Positions 11,550-19,303 of a stretch of DNA of 64,000 nucleotides are shown here, one piece after another (the first letter of the stretch is position 1; each line of letters opens with the position of its first letter). The DNA lies in contig DDWZ01000030.1 of the NCBI GenBank assembly GCA_002347095.1, positions 1 to 64,000 on the forward strand. The letters run 5' to 3'. This DNA comes from Desulfobulbaceae bacterium UBA2273. GTDB taxonomy: Bacteria > Desulfobacterota > Desulfobulbia > Desulfobulbales > Desulfurivibrionaceae. The notes under the pieces are model-generated. The model worked only from the letters and a program-made list of their open reading frames with translations, was not told the origin of the DNA and did no database searches. The translations under genes and the position numbers were made by a program.

Positions 11550-12560
11550 TTACCGGAAGCAGGCGAATTCCGGCCGGAGATTGTCCTCAAGGGCCACGCC
11601 GTCTCCGGAGCTTCTAATTTTATAGCACGGAGGATACGGGGAATTCCTCACCGTGTGGGCATCCCGGGAATTCCAGACCTCTGCAAAGGGTTTTTCCGCG
11701 ATGTTGCCCATTTTGGAGAAATCTTTCGCTATATCGCATCCCAACATGTCGAATTCAGGGGTGATCTCGATTTTTGTCAGCCCGATGGAGCAGCTCCGGC
11801 AGCTAAACGTGGCATTTTTATGGAACTCCCAAGACTCGTGGCTTTCTTCCTCTCCGTATGACCGGAGCATGATGCGCAAGGAAGGAAGGAAGAGATCAGG
11901 GGGAAATTTTTTCGCATGCGCATTCAGCCGCATCCAAAAATCATATGCTTGCGAATCGGTGATCAATAGCTCCGGATGCTTGAGTGACCGGTCGGTGCGT
12001 TGAATATTAAGGAAATGGAAGCGTTTCACATGTGGATACAACTCGTCGATGATCAAATGAGCGCTGTCGATATTCACACTGCTGAGGACGCATGATATCT
12101 GGAGCTGCAAACCGCATTTCGCGAGATGCTTGATGTTTTGCAGTACGGTTTCTCCCATCCCCCTCGTCAGATCGTTAATACGCGGGTCTGGGGAATCGAG
12201 GGAAACCTGGAGGATCATTTTCTTCCCCTCCGCAATCCCGGCAAGTCGCGAGGCCTTCTCCTTGTCGAGCAGCACGCCATTCGTCAGCACCCCCATTTGC
12301 ATCCCGCTGTCGAGGATTCGCTGAATAACTTGGAATATCTGCGGGTGCAGAAAAGGTTCTCCCCCGGCGATGGTTATATCAAAGACGCCCAAGTCCCGGA
12401 ATTCATCCACCAGCATGAACAGCCTTGCCGGATCCATGTAGATGTTTCGTGAGGCGTCCGCATAGCAGTATTTGCAGGCGAGATTGCATCCTCCCGTAAT
12501 CCAGAGACTGGCGGTGAGCGGCGCTTTCAGTGGGGCCCGGTAGGCTATATCGTTGTCCAT
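11550..12560 (-). CDS. Radical SAM protein with SPASM/twitch-like C-terminal region
   Basis: 336 residues. The radical-SAM cluster motif CNLACKYC is at about residues 25-32, followed by IAGGEPFLHP (GGE motif) and the usual TNG strand. The C-terminus has CRSC, then GCD, the GNI motif with an 'AEVW' helix, and a last Cys in PPCYK. That is four Cys in a SPASM/twitch arrangement, as in peptide-modifying enzymes. Its start overlaps the end of the upstream PqqD-like gene by 16 bases, which implies translational coupling. Family knowledge plus this pairing points to RiPP-type peptide modification. No precursor peptide is identified. The locus is more A/T-rich than its neighbours. Confidence 0.88.
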   Translation of the reverse strand: MDNDIAYRAPLKAPLTASLWITGGCNLACKYCYADASRNIYMDPARLFMLVDEFRDLGVFDITIAGGEPFLHPQIFQVIQRILDSGMQMGVLTNGVLLDKEKASRLAGIAEGKKMILQVSLDSPDPRINDLTRGMGETVLQNIKHLAKCGLQLQISCVLSSVNIDSAHLIIDELYPHVKRFHFLNIQRTDRSLKHPELLITDSQAYDFWMRLNAHAKKFPPDLFLPSLRIMLRSYGEEESHESWEFHKNATFSCRSCSIGLTKIEITPEFDMLGCDIAKDFSKMGNIAEKPFAEVWNSRDAHTVRNSPYPPCYKIRSSGDGVALEDNLRPEFACFR

Positions 12561-13054
12561 AGTCCGGCGCCTTTAAGAAAACTGACAAATGATTCCATAT
12601 CGTCTGCGGCAAACTGTGCTGATTTAAATGTTTTCAATTTTGCCGCGGGAGTTTTTTTCATTTCTTCGAGCAGTTTGTATCCTGGCGCATTCAGCTTGTA
12701 CACCCGGTCATTAACCGGGTCGAGAACAAGGCCGCCAAACTCTTCCTTGCGCATGATGAGCTTGGCCATGACATCTTCGCCCGGTTTCACTCGCGAAGAG
12801 AAGGAGGGGGCCTTGGTATAGTCTTGCACCCACTGGTTGTGTATCCACTGGGCGGACCAGTCGTTTGCCATCCCCGCGACTTTTTCCTTGAAGGTGTTGC
12901 TGGCCACAGCCTCTCTGGATATCAGCTTTCCGGCAAGGTCCTTGCGGACTTCGGAATGGCGTTCAAGAAAGGTCACATGCCCCTTGCCCACGGGGAATTC
13001 TTGATTCATTGAGTACAGATACAATTCAATTGTCGGTTTTTGCTGCTTAGCCAT
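12545..13054 (-). CDS. PqqD-like (RiPP recognition element) protein with extra N-terminal domain
   Basis: 169 residues from the ATG at 13054, which follows AAGGAG and a run of G; a TTG at 13087 in the same frame is less likely. The C-terminal part (about 92-169) matches the PqqD/RRE pattern: GGLVLDPVNDRVYKLNAPG, then an amphipathic helix (KLLEEMKK) and a last helix. RREs bind leader peptides and present them to a modifying enzyme, here the coupled radical SAM protein. The N-terminal ~90 residues are unknown and rich in aromatic residues (WSAQWIHNQW). They could be a partner domain or even carry the substrate. The homology call rests on pattern recognition only. Confidence 0.75.
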   Translation of the reverse strand: MAKQQKPTIELYLYSMNQEFPVGKGHVTFLERHSEVRKDLAGKLISREAVASNTFKEKVAGMANDWSAQWIHNQWVQDYTKAPSFSSRVKPGEDVMAKLIMRKEEFGGLVLDPVNDRVYKLNAPGYKLLEEMKKTPAAKLKTFKSAQFAADDMESFVSFLKGAGLWTTI

Positions 13055-13130
13055 TTCCCCCCCCTCCTTGTTCGATGTTGAAAGCAAAGAGCGAACCTGC
13101 GGTTTCTCGAGGCATCGCCATTCATCCCAT

Positions 13131-13164
13131 TGAAATAGCGGTGTTTTTAAACGTTGCTATTTCA
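13131..13164 (-). promoter_or_regulatory. 34-base palindrome in the leader of the RRE/radical SAM unit
   Basis: TGAAATAGC and GCTATTTCA form perfect 9-bp arms. Inner positions pair through GTTT/AAAC with wobble pairs, so the whole 34 bases can fold into one hairpin. It lies about 77 bases upstream of the ATG, inside the predicted 5' untranslated region. It could be an operator or an RNA regulatory hairpin; no T run follows, so it is not a terminator. Confidence 0.5.
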
Positions 13165-13169
13165 GGGCT

Positions 13170-13189
13170 CCGCCGTGGCTCCATGGCGG
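13170..13189 (-). promoter_or_regulatory. 20-base GC-rich hairpin at the start of the same leader
   Basis: CCGCCGTGG and CCATGGCGG pair over 9 positions (one G-U wobble in RNA) around a 2-base centre. It falls at the predicted transcription start and directly next to the 13131 palindrome. Confidence 0.45.
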
Positions 13190-13198
13190 TCTGTGGAT

Positions 13199-13228
13199 AT
13201 ATTACGTTAGGAAAATACGACTTGTCAA
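13199..13228 (-). promoter_or_regulatory. Sigma-70-type promoter for the RRE/radical SAM unit
   Basis: Read on the minus strand, a perfect TTGACA (13228-13223) and TAATAT (13204-13199) are separated by 18 bases. Transcription would start near 13191, giving a ~137-base leader with two hairpins before the ATG at 13054. The stretch from 13229 to the ykgJ-like stop at 13392 contains no other gene I can support. Confidence 0.6.
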
Positions 13229-13391
13229 GATGCCGGAAGTTTTCCGCACCGGTGCATTGCATGCTGGCGAAGAAGGGGATGAAGCGAGGTCTGCTTGGGC
13301 GAAATGATGTACACATGCATCGCGCGTGCCGGATGGAACGGTGGAAGGGGAGGGCGGGCCAGGCGTTAGCCGGGTTACTTGTGGAATTGGC

Positions 13392-14078
13392 TCATGGCCG
13401 CGCAGCCTGAAGCCATTGGGCAAAGCTCTGGCCGTTGACCGTTCTGGCATGCAATCCTTGAAGAAGCGGCTCGACCAGGCTGTGTTCGTCCGGGGCGATG
13501 AGAAGGCCGGGAATGGGCGCCGTTGGTTCGCCATATGCGTCAACCTGCCCTGTGTTCAGCCCTGCCAGTAGTTCCACCATGGTGGACCAGCGCCCGCCGT
13601 TATCCAGATGCTCAATGTATTGCAGCAGGGCGGTGGCGCCGGCGAGATATCCCGGCGGCATCTCCGCCACCCCGCTTGCGGCGCAGGAATCCAGGGAGGC
13701 AAAGAGTCGGCAGCCAAAGGGCCGCACCGGGTAGATGCCACAGCTTTCCTCCTTGAGAAACGGGCAGGGGCGCAGATCCCAGCTTTCCGCCTCTTCCACG
13801 GACTCGCCCCGGAGATGGGCGCCGACAAAGGTGTTGGTGGTGCACTGCACCCTTCGGTTCGCCGCAGGCTGGAATGCGGGGGCAGCCAGCTCGGATCGTC
13901 GCCCAGCCTCGGCCAGAAACGCCATAATCCCATCCCCTTCCAGGCTGGTCATGGTGACACTCCGGGTGCAGCAGGTGGCGCACCCCTTGCGGCAGGCAAA
14001 AGTGAAGGTGCTCGCCCACTGTTCAAAGGCGTCATAGAGCGTGGCAAGCAGCAGGTGTTGGATCGGGCGGGGAATCAT
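13392..14078 (-). CDS. YkgJ-family cysteine cluster protein (putative Fe-S or zinc binding)
   Basis: 228 residues from the ATG at 14078, 7 bases after the birA stop; the longer frame would read back into birA. The family feature is the cysteine set CRKGCATCC near residue 28, then CPFLKEESCGIYPVRPFGC around residue 105, as in UPF0153/YkgJ proteins, which are thought to bind zinc or an Fe-S cluster. The remaining C-terminal part is poorly conserved. It probably shares a transcript with birA. The biochemical role is unknown. Confidence 0.85.
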   Translation of the reverse strand: MIPRPIQHLLLATLYDAFEQWASTFTFACRKGCATCCTRSVTMTSLEGDGIMAFLAEAGRRSELAAPAFQPAANRRVQCTTNTFVGAHLRGESVEEAESWDLRPCPFLKEESCGIYPVRPFGCRLFASLDSCAASGVAEMPPGYLAGATALLQYIEHLDNGGRWSTMVELLAGLNTGQVDAYGEPTAPIPGLLIAPDEHSLVEPLLQGLHARTVNGQSFAQWLQAARP

Positions 14079-14085
14079 GGCAGAG

Positions 14086-14883
14086 TTACTCCTGCGCCAG
14101 GGAGATATCCCCGGAGATAACGGAATGGACTTGGCCCTGACCATCCCGGATATGGAGGAAGCCCTCATCGTCCGGGCCAAGGGAAATGCCGGTGATGATG
14201 CTCCCCTGGGTGTTCACCCAGGAGACCTGTAGCCCGGCGTGGATATCCCGTTGCCGCCATTCGGCCAGGATACCGGGAAAATCACCCTGTTCCAGTCGGG
14301 CTACCACCAGGTCCAGTTCGCCGAGAATGGCCGCAAGCAGAGGGCCGCGTTCGAGGGGGACGCCTGTTTCCGCGAGCAGCGAAGTGGCTTTGGCGCGCAG
14401 CTCGCCTGCAAGTGCTTCTGCCGGGGTATTCACATTGAGGCCGATGCCGATCACCACCGCGGTCTGCCCTACACCGCCTACGGCCTGGGTTTCCGTAAGG
14501 ATGCCGCCGCATTTTTTGTTGTGCAGAAAAAGATCGTTGGGCCATTTCAGCCCCGGTCGGCACGAGGTATGGCTTTCCAGCGCCTTGCACAGGGCAAGGC
14601 CCGCGGCCAGGGTGAGCTTGGGGAAATCCTGCGGGGCAAGATGCGGGCGCAGGATCAGCGAAAAATAGAGCCCGGTTCCGGGGGGCGAATGCCAGGTTCT
14701 GCCCGCAAGGCGGCCCCTGCCCGCGTTCTGGCTGTCGGCCACGATTAGGGTGGAGTCCGGGGCGCCGGTGTTGCTCAGAGCCAGGGCGAGATCGTTGGTT
14801 GAGCCGGTGTTGGTGAAAAAGTGGACCGGGTACCGGCCCAGCTCGCCGGTGAGGATCATGGTTTGCCAGATATCGTCGGGCAT
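14086..14883 (-). CDS. birA: Biotin--[acetyl-CoA-carboxylase] ligase
   Basis: 265 residues from the ATG at 14883; a TTG at 14925 would add 14 residues. The enzyme activates biotin to biotinyl-AMP and attaches it to carboxylase carrier domains. Motifs: STNDLA near the start, the adenylate-binding loop GRGRLAGRTW, KWPNDLFL, and the KCGGILTE segment. There is no N-terminal winged helix, so it should be a ligase without the repressor function of E. coli BirA. The C-terminal SH3-like domain is present. It is followed closely by the ykgJ-like gene. Confidence 0.93.
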   Translation of the reverse strand: MPDDIWQTMILTGELGRYPVHFFTNTGSTNDLALALSNTGAPDSTLIVADSQNAGRGRLAGRTWHSPPGTGLYFSLILRPHLAPQDFPKLTLAAGLALCKALESHTSCRPGLKWPNDLFLHNKKCGGILTETQAVGGVGQTAVVIGIGLNVNTPAEALAGELRAKATSLLAETGVPLERGPLLAAILGELDLVVARLEQGDFPGILAEWRQRDIHAGLQVSWVNTQGSIITGISLGPDDEGFLHIRDGQGQVHSVISGDISLAQE

Positions 14884-14944
14884 AGGTATTACAAAATCCT
14901 CTTTCAGATTTTTATTGCCAAGCAATCGTAGTAATTGCGGTAAT

Positions 14945-15165
14945 AGGCTTCGTTTTTCTGTTCATTTCTTTGTTTGCCCAAAGAAACGAACCAAAGAAAG
15001 GGCACCCTGTGTCCCTTGTCCCGCCGTAGGCGGGATGCCCTGTGCTCCTCGATGCTGCCGGAGGGTTGCAAACTCGGCTACGCCTCAAACAGTGCAACCC
15101 TCTTTTTCGGCAGCCTCTCCGGTGCTCGGCTACGGGCCAATGGGATTTTGACTGCATATGAAAAC
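14945..15165. repeat. Intergenic palindromic repeat region between birA and wrbA
   Basis: This 319-base gap has no gene I can support. It contains short inverted repeats: TTTCTTTG(TT) against CAAAGAAA near 14968-15000, CCCGCC/GGCGGG near 15020-15035, and a nested hairpin (15055-15113) with CTGCCG and GAGGGTTGCA on the left and TGCAACCCTC and CGGCAG on the right. The 'CCAAAGAAACGAACCAAAG' type of stretch is familiar as a dispersed intergenic repeat in many proteobacterial genomes. Confidence 0.6.
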
Positions 15166-15202
15166 AGAGTACTAATAGCAAGAAGATTTCAGCTTGTGCC
15201 GC

Positions 15203-15814
15203 TCAAGCCGCCAGCTTTTTGGCGATCTTGGCAACGTGTTCGCCCTGGAATCGCGCCCCTGCAAGCTCATTCTCGCTGGGAAACCGGCTGCCGTCACCTC
15301 CGGCGATGGTGGAGGCGCCATAGGGGGAGCAGCCGGTGATTTCCGTCGAGGTCATCTGGCCCTGAAAGGTGTAGGGCAGGCCGACGATGACCATGCCTTG
15401 ATGGAGCAGGGTGGTGTGGAAGCTTAAAATCGTGGATTCCTGCCCGCCGTGCTGGGTATTTGAGCTGGCGAACACGCTGCCCGGTTTGCCCACCAGACCG
15501 CCCTTTACCCACAAGCCTCCGGTGGCATCAAGGAACTGCCGCATCTGTCCGCACATGTTGCCAAAGCGGGTGGGGGTGCCGAAGATGACCGCATCCGCCG
15601 CGCCCAGTTCGTCTACCGTGCAGATGGGCACCTGTGCCTGCTGCTTCTGCGCCGCGGTCGCGCCCATCTTCTCTAGCACCGACTCGGGAAGCGTTTCCGG
15701 GACCCGCCGTAGCTCAGCCTCGGCACCCTCAACCAAGCGAACCCCTTCCGCGATAGCCTGCGCCATTTTGTGGATGTGGCCGTACATTGAATAATAGACG
15801 ATGAGTACCTTCAT
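15203..15814 (-). CDS. wrbA: NAD(P)H:quinone oxidoreductase, WrbA type
   Basis: 203 residues from the ATG at 15814. It is a flavodoxin-fold FMN protein that reduces quinones by two electrons, limiting semiquinone radicals. The FMN phosphate loop is at residues ~8-14 ([11 protein letters not shown]). The WrbA features [20 protein letters not shown] and NTQHGGQE are present. Length matches the family. It is a single gene flanked by repeats and the CheD/receiver pair. Confidence 0.95.
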   Translation of the reverse strand: MKVLIVYYSMYGHIHKMAQAIAEGVRLVEGAEAELRRVPETLPESVLEKMGATAAQKQQAQVPICTVDELGAADAVIFGTPTRFGNMCGQMRQFLDATGGLWVKGGLVGKPGSVFASSNTQHGGQESTILSFHTTLLHQGMVIVGLPYTFQGQMTSTEITGCSPYGASTIAGGDGSRFPSENELAGARFQGEHVAKIAKKLAA

Positions 15815-15945
15815 GGTGACCTCCGTGGTTTGCTGCTCAAGTTTGCAAGCGCAACGGTATGGGCTGAAATTTCTGGTGGATGCGAGAGAATAACCCGACA
15901 TGGTGTGCGGAAAAATCCATGCGGAAGGACGCTACGGGAAAACCT

Positions 15946-16665
15946 TCACAGCCTCCGGCTGGATTCGGCGATAATTTTATCCAGAAAAGTTTCTTCCGCA
16001 CCACCCTGCACTGCGGCCTCTTTCATCTGCTCGGCCCAGCCGGCAATTTGACTCAACGCTTCCCGCTGTTCGAGGATGATGTTTTCCCAGGCCCGCCGTT
16101 CATGAAAAAAGGCATCGATACCATCCTGTACTACTTGTAAAAGCGCGGTTTTGGTTTCGGAACTGAGGCACTGGCTCACCCCTTTCTGCTCCTCGATAAT
16201 ACTGAGGAATTTTTCCCGGAAGCTGTTGTGGGATGCAATGGTGTTTGCGGGGTTCAAGGTCTGTTGATAGGAAAGAATCCGTTCAAGTTTTGCCTTGATA
16301 TCCTCAGACCGCACCGGCTTGGCCAAATAATCGAAGGCGCCAAGCCGCATGGCTTCTATGGCCGATTCCACAGTGCTGAAACCGGTTACCATGATAACCG
16401 CACAGGCCGGGTTGGACTCCTTGGCGAATTTGATGACATCAAGGCCTCCCTCCGTGGCATGGTCGGTGCCGGGCATGTTTTTGTCGGTCACCACGGCATG
16501 GAATTGCTGATCACCCAAAAGCGAGATGGCCGAAGCCGCATCATGGGCGGTCATGGTTTCGCAGTTCTGTCTTTCCAGCCCAAGGCGGATAACCTCTCGG
16601 GAAGTGGGTTCATCATCAACGACCAACACGCGTATTTTGAGATTCATGTCCACTGGCTCAACCAT
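15946..16665 (-). CDS. Response regulator with C-terminal helical extension
   Basis: 239 residues; the ATG at 16665 follows AAGGAG at good spacing. Residues ~9-130 are a receiver domain. It has the acidic pair VVDDE, the phospho-acceptor Asp in VVTDKNMPG (this loop carries an insertion, DHATEGG), Thr in MVTGF and Lys in AKPVRSED. Residues 140-239 form a helical, uncharacterised extension without a DNA-binding motif. It sits 23 bases after the cheD-like gene in the same direction, so they may act together in chemoreceptor or other signalling. Output is unknown. Confidence 0.88.
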   Translation of the reverse strand: MVEPVDMNLKIRVLVVDDEPTSREVIRLGLERQNCETMTAHDAASAISLLGDQQFHAVVTDKNMPGTDHATEGGLDVIKFAKESNPACAVIMVTGFSTVESAIEAMRLGAFDYLAKPVRSEDIKAKLERILSYQQTLNPANTIASHNSFREKFLSIIEEQKGVSQCLSSETKTALLQVVQDGIDAFFHERRAWENIILEQREALSQIAGWAEQMKEAAVQGGAEETFLDKIIAESSRRL

Positions 16666-16688
16666 TGATTTCTCCTTCAGTGCACGGA

Positions 16689-17183
16689 CTACAAGGGTCT
16701 TTCCTTCCTACCCGGTGATTTGACCGAAACATGACCGCTCTCAATATATAACGTTACGGTGCGGGGAACAGTGCCGCCCGTATCCTGGTTCACTACAGGT
16801 GTACGCAGGCGTTGCAGACTCTTCTCTATTTCCATGACAAGCCTTTTTCCGAGGTGAAAAGGATTCTTGATTTTTATGACAGCGGCCCCACCGACCAATT
16901 TGGCCACAATCCCCGAATTATCCGCTGAATAAAGGCCTGCGGCGGCACTCACTTCGTGCAGCAGCAAAGGGACGGCCGAACTGGCATAATATCCCTCTCC
17001 GCGACTTTTCCCATAATGGCAAAGTGGATCCGGCAGGGCAATATGGGCAAGCCCCATGGTGTTTGTCCTCGGATGGTGCAGGATCAAAGCAACGCAGGAA
17101 CCAAGGGAATAGGTGCGCAATATATCTTCAGGATTATTGGAGACGGCCCAGCCACCGATTTCCACCACCGTGAGATTACCCAT
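16689..17183 (-). CDS. cheD: CheD-like chemoreceptor glutamine deamidase
   Basis: 164 residues. The CheD pattern is clear: LGSCVALIL with the catalytic Cys near residue 29, GLAHIALPDP with the catalytic His near residue 46, then AKLVGGAAV and the C-terminal GGTVPRTVTLYIESG. CheD deamidates Gln residues on chemoreceptors and can interact with CheC. Here no other chemotaxis genes are adjacent, only a response regulator, so it may act on distant receptors. The 131 bases upstream (to the xth stop) contain no feature I can support. Confidence 0.85.
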   Translation of the reverse strand: MGNLTVVEIGGWAVSNNPEDILRTYSLGSCVALILHHPRTNTMGLAHIALPDPLCHYGKSRGEGYYASSAVPLLLHEVSAAAGLYSADNSGIVAKLVGGAAVIKIKNPFHLGKRLVMEIEKSLQRLRTPVVNQDTGGTVPRTVTLYIESGHVSVKSPGRKERPL

Positions 17184-17314
17184 GCCATTTTCCGTGTCAA
17201 TTAACCCTTAAATGATTATTACCACTACTGTAAGTGATATCATATCCGCTACTGGTCAGAAGGAAAAACTCTCAGGCAAAGACAGACGGTTGGCCATGTA
17301 ATAACAAGAAGTTG

Positions 17315-18076
17315 TCAGCGGAATCCGAGGAGAATCGGGCAGTGATCCGATCCCATTATATCATTTAAAATAGCAGCCTCGGCCACTCGGTTTTTACTCT
17401 TTTGATCCACACAGAAGTAGTCGATCCGCCACCCGATATTCCTGGCCCTGGCGTTGAAGCGGTAGCTCCACCAGGTGTACTGGCCCGGCTCCTGGTTGAA
17501 CATCCGGAAGGTGTCCACGAACCCAGCCCCTAAAAACTGGTCCATCCAGGCCCGTTCCTCCGGGGCATAGCCCGGATTCTTTTCGTTCTGTTTGGGGTTG
17601 GTCAGGTCGATCTCCTTGTGCGCCACGTTGAAATCCCCGCAGATCACCACCGATTTTTTTGCGGCCAGGGTGTTGGCAAAGGCCAGCAGATCGCGGTTGA
17701 ACTGGAGCTTGTAATTCATGCGCAGCAGGCCGTGCTGGGAGTTTGGGAAATAGGCGTTTACGAAGAAGAAGTCGCCAAACTCCAGGGTCAGCACTCGCCC
17801 CTCATAGTCGTGATCCTTGTGGTCGATGCCGTAGATCACCGACAGGGGCTGTTCTTTGCTGTAGGTCGCCACTCCGGCATAGCCTTTTTTCTGGGCGGAA
17901 AACCAGTAGGCGGTGTAGCCGGGGATGTTTTTGACCGATTCCGGGAGTTGCTCCGGCAAGGCTTTGATCTCCTGGAGCGCCACCAGGTCGGCGTTCAGCC
18001 CGGCGATGATCTCTACAAAGCCTTTTTTCTCCACGGCCCGTAGGCCGTTGACATTCCACGACACGAATCTCCGCAT
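17315..18076 (-). CDS. xth: Exodeoxyribonuclease III
   Basis: 253 residues, the usual length. It is an AP endonuclease / 3'-5' exonuclease in base excision repair. Motifs run in order: SWNVNGLRA at the start, LQEIK with the metal-binding Glu, the GYAGVATYSK segment, GDFNVAH (Asp/Asn pair), the WRIDYFCV segment, and GSDHCPI with the catalytic His at the end. It is followed upstream by a repeat and then nth, so two DNA repair genes sit together. It is most like the ExoA/Xth subgroup. Confidence 0.95.
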   Translation of the reverse strand: MRRFVSWNVNGLRAVEKKGFVEIIAGLNADLVALQEIKALPEQLPESVKNIPGYTAYWFSAQKKGYAGVATYSKEQPLSVIYGIDHKDHDYEGRVLTLEFGDFFFVNAYFPNSQHGLLRMNYKLQFNRDLLAFANTLAAKKSVVICGDFNVAHKEIDLTNPKQNEKNPGYAPEERAWMDQFLGAGFVDTFRMFNQEPGQYTWWSYRFNARARNIGWRIDYFCVDQKSKNRVAEAAILNDIMGSDHCPILLGFR

Positions 18077-18116
18077 ATCATCCTCGGTTGTTTTTTGATG
18101 GGGCTCGTAAAAACGG

Positions 18117-18198
18117 CCCTTCGACAGGCTCAGGGCGAACGGACATTGTCTTGCTGTAATTGTATTGATATTCCGTTCGTGCTGAGCCCTGTCGAAGC
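18117..18198. repeat. Inverted intergenic repeat between xth and nth
   Basis: The left arm (18117-18142, containing CTTCGACAGGCTCAGGGCGA) and right arm (18173-18198, containing TCGTGCTGAGCCCTGTCGAA) are near-perfect reverse complements around a ~30-base A/T-rich centre. This sequence type is widely dispersed between genes in proteobacteria. It may also act as a terminator for nth. Confidence 0.75.
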
Positions 18199-18214
18199 AC
18201 CTGCTTGAAGTAAA

Positions 18215-18892
18215 TTACATTTTTTTGCTCCGTCCCGGTACTTTTCTCGGCCTCACCCCGATCCTCGGGCAATACTGGGCGATGACGCAGCGGTCGCAGT
18301 GGGGACCCACCGGCTTGCAGGTGCCCTGGCCAAAGGCCACCAGGGTGGAGTTGATGGTCAGCCAGTACTGAGGCGGCAGCTTTTCCCTGAGCGCCATCTC
18401 CGTTTCCAATGGGGTGTGGGTTTCCACATAGCCCCAGATGTTCATGATCCGGTGCACATGGGTGTCCACGCAGATCGCCGGTTTCTTGAAGGCCACCGCC
18501 ACCACCAGATTGGCGGTTTTTCTCCCCACCCCGGGCAGCCGTGTGAGGGCTTCGACCTCGTCGGGAATTTTGTTGCCAAACTCGCTGGCCAGCACGCTTG
18601 GCAGCCGGGAGAGGAAACCGGCCTTGTTCTTGTAAAAGCCCACCGGGAAGATCAGCTTGGCAATGCGTTCCTCGCTGAGTGCTGCCAGCCCGGTCAGGTC
18701 CGGCGCTTCCTTAAAAAGTCTGTCTGCGGCCTTGGCCGTGGTTTCATCCTTGGTCCGGGCCGAGAGGATGGTGGCCACCAGCACCTTGTACGGGTCCTTG
18801 GTCTGCACGGCGATGAGATCGACAATGGGCACGGCATACCCGGCAACCTCCTTGGTGAGTATCTGCAGAACCTTGGGCAGGGAAAATTTCAT
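18215..18892 (-). CDS. nth: Endonuclease III (DNA glycosylase/AP lyase)
   Basis: 225 residues from the second ATG of an ATG-ATG pair, 7 bases after AGGA. It removes oxidised pyrimidines. It has an LSARTKDETT substrate loop, helix-hairpin-helix LPGVGRKTANLVV with the catalytic Lys, the catalytic Asp in VDTHVHRI, and a C-terminal [4Fe-4S] site CKPVGPHCDRCVIAQYC (C-x6-C-x2-C-x5-C). Compare the second HhH protein at 47445, which lacks the last Cys. Confidence 0.96.
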   Translation of the reverse strand: MKFSLPKVLQILTKEVAGYAVPIVDLIAVQTKDPYKVLVATILSARTKDETTAKAADRLFKEAPDLTGLAALSEERIAKLIFPVGFYKNKAGFLSRLPSVLASEFGNKIPDEVEALTRLPGVGRKTANLVVAVAFKKPAICVDTHVHRIMNIWGYVETHTPLETEMALREKLPPQYWLTINSTLVAFGQGTCKPVGPHCDRCVIAQYCPRIGVRPRKVPGRSKKM

Positions 18893-19303
18893 CATGTATT
18901 CCTGGGGGAAAATGTTGCACAATGCAGCGTATGGGTATGATTACGCAGCATTTTTCGCCGATGATGCGTAATGCAACAGCCATGTTTCAGAGATGAACAG
19001 TTTTTTCTTGACAGCATTTTTGGAGAGCAGTAAGCATACCGAAAATTTTTAGAAATAACCACAGTCAGGGAGCAGGGCAAGGCGTCTGTCCACCCCATTC
19101 AGCGAAGATAGTCCCTTCTGTAGGCAAGTGTTCACAGTGCTGGTTCTTTTTTTAGGGGCCGTTAGAGATAACCCATACATTGTCCCCGATTTCGTTACGG
19201 CCCCTTATGCCGATCACGAAATGCCAATGTCTCAGTTATTTTTCCATAACGGCGCAGATATTTTTTTATGTTGTTTTTAGGGAAAACTAGGGAGGAAACA
19301 AGA
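18893..19303. other. Gene-free divergent region between nth and the TauE/SafE gene
   Basis: About 410 bases without a supported gene. It contains an inverted repeat at 18940-18972 (ATTACGCAGCAT with ATGATGCGTAAT, one mismatch, 9-base loop) and another at 19154-19205 (AGGGGCCGT with ACGGCCCCT, 34-base loop). A TTGACA near 19007 is followed 17 bases later by TAAGCA, a weak promoter candidate on the plus strand. Regulatory elements for both flanking genes are likely here, but none can be assigned. Confidence 0.45.

Noticed and set aside
13047..13121. 24-residue minus-strand frame in the RRE leader (MAMPRETAGSLFAFNIEQ then Gly-rich) as candidate RiPP precursor
   Set aside because: The Gly-rich end is only a translation of the G tract near the SD of the next gene; there is no ribosome site before its ATG, so it is not supported as a peptide. 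A 20-residue frame from 13184 has the same problem.
14945..15165. Possible CRISPR-like direct repeats between birA and wrbA
   Set aside because: The repeated units are inverted, not direct, and no regular spacing or spacers are present.
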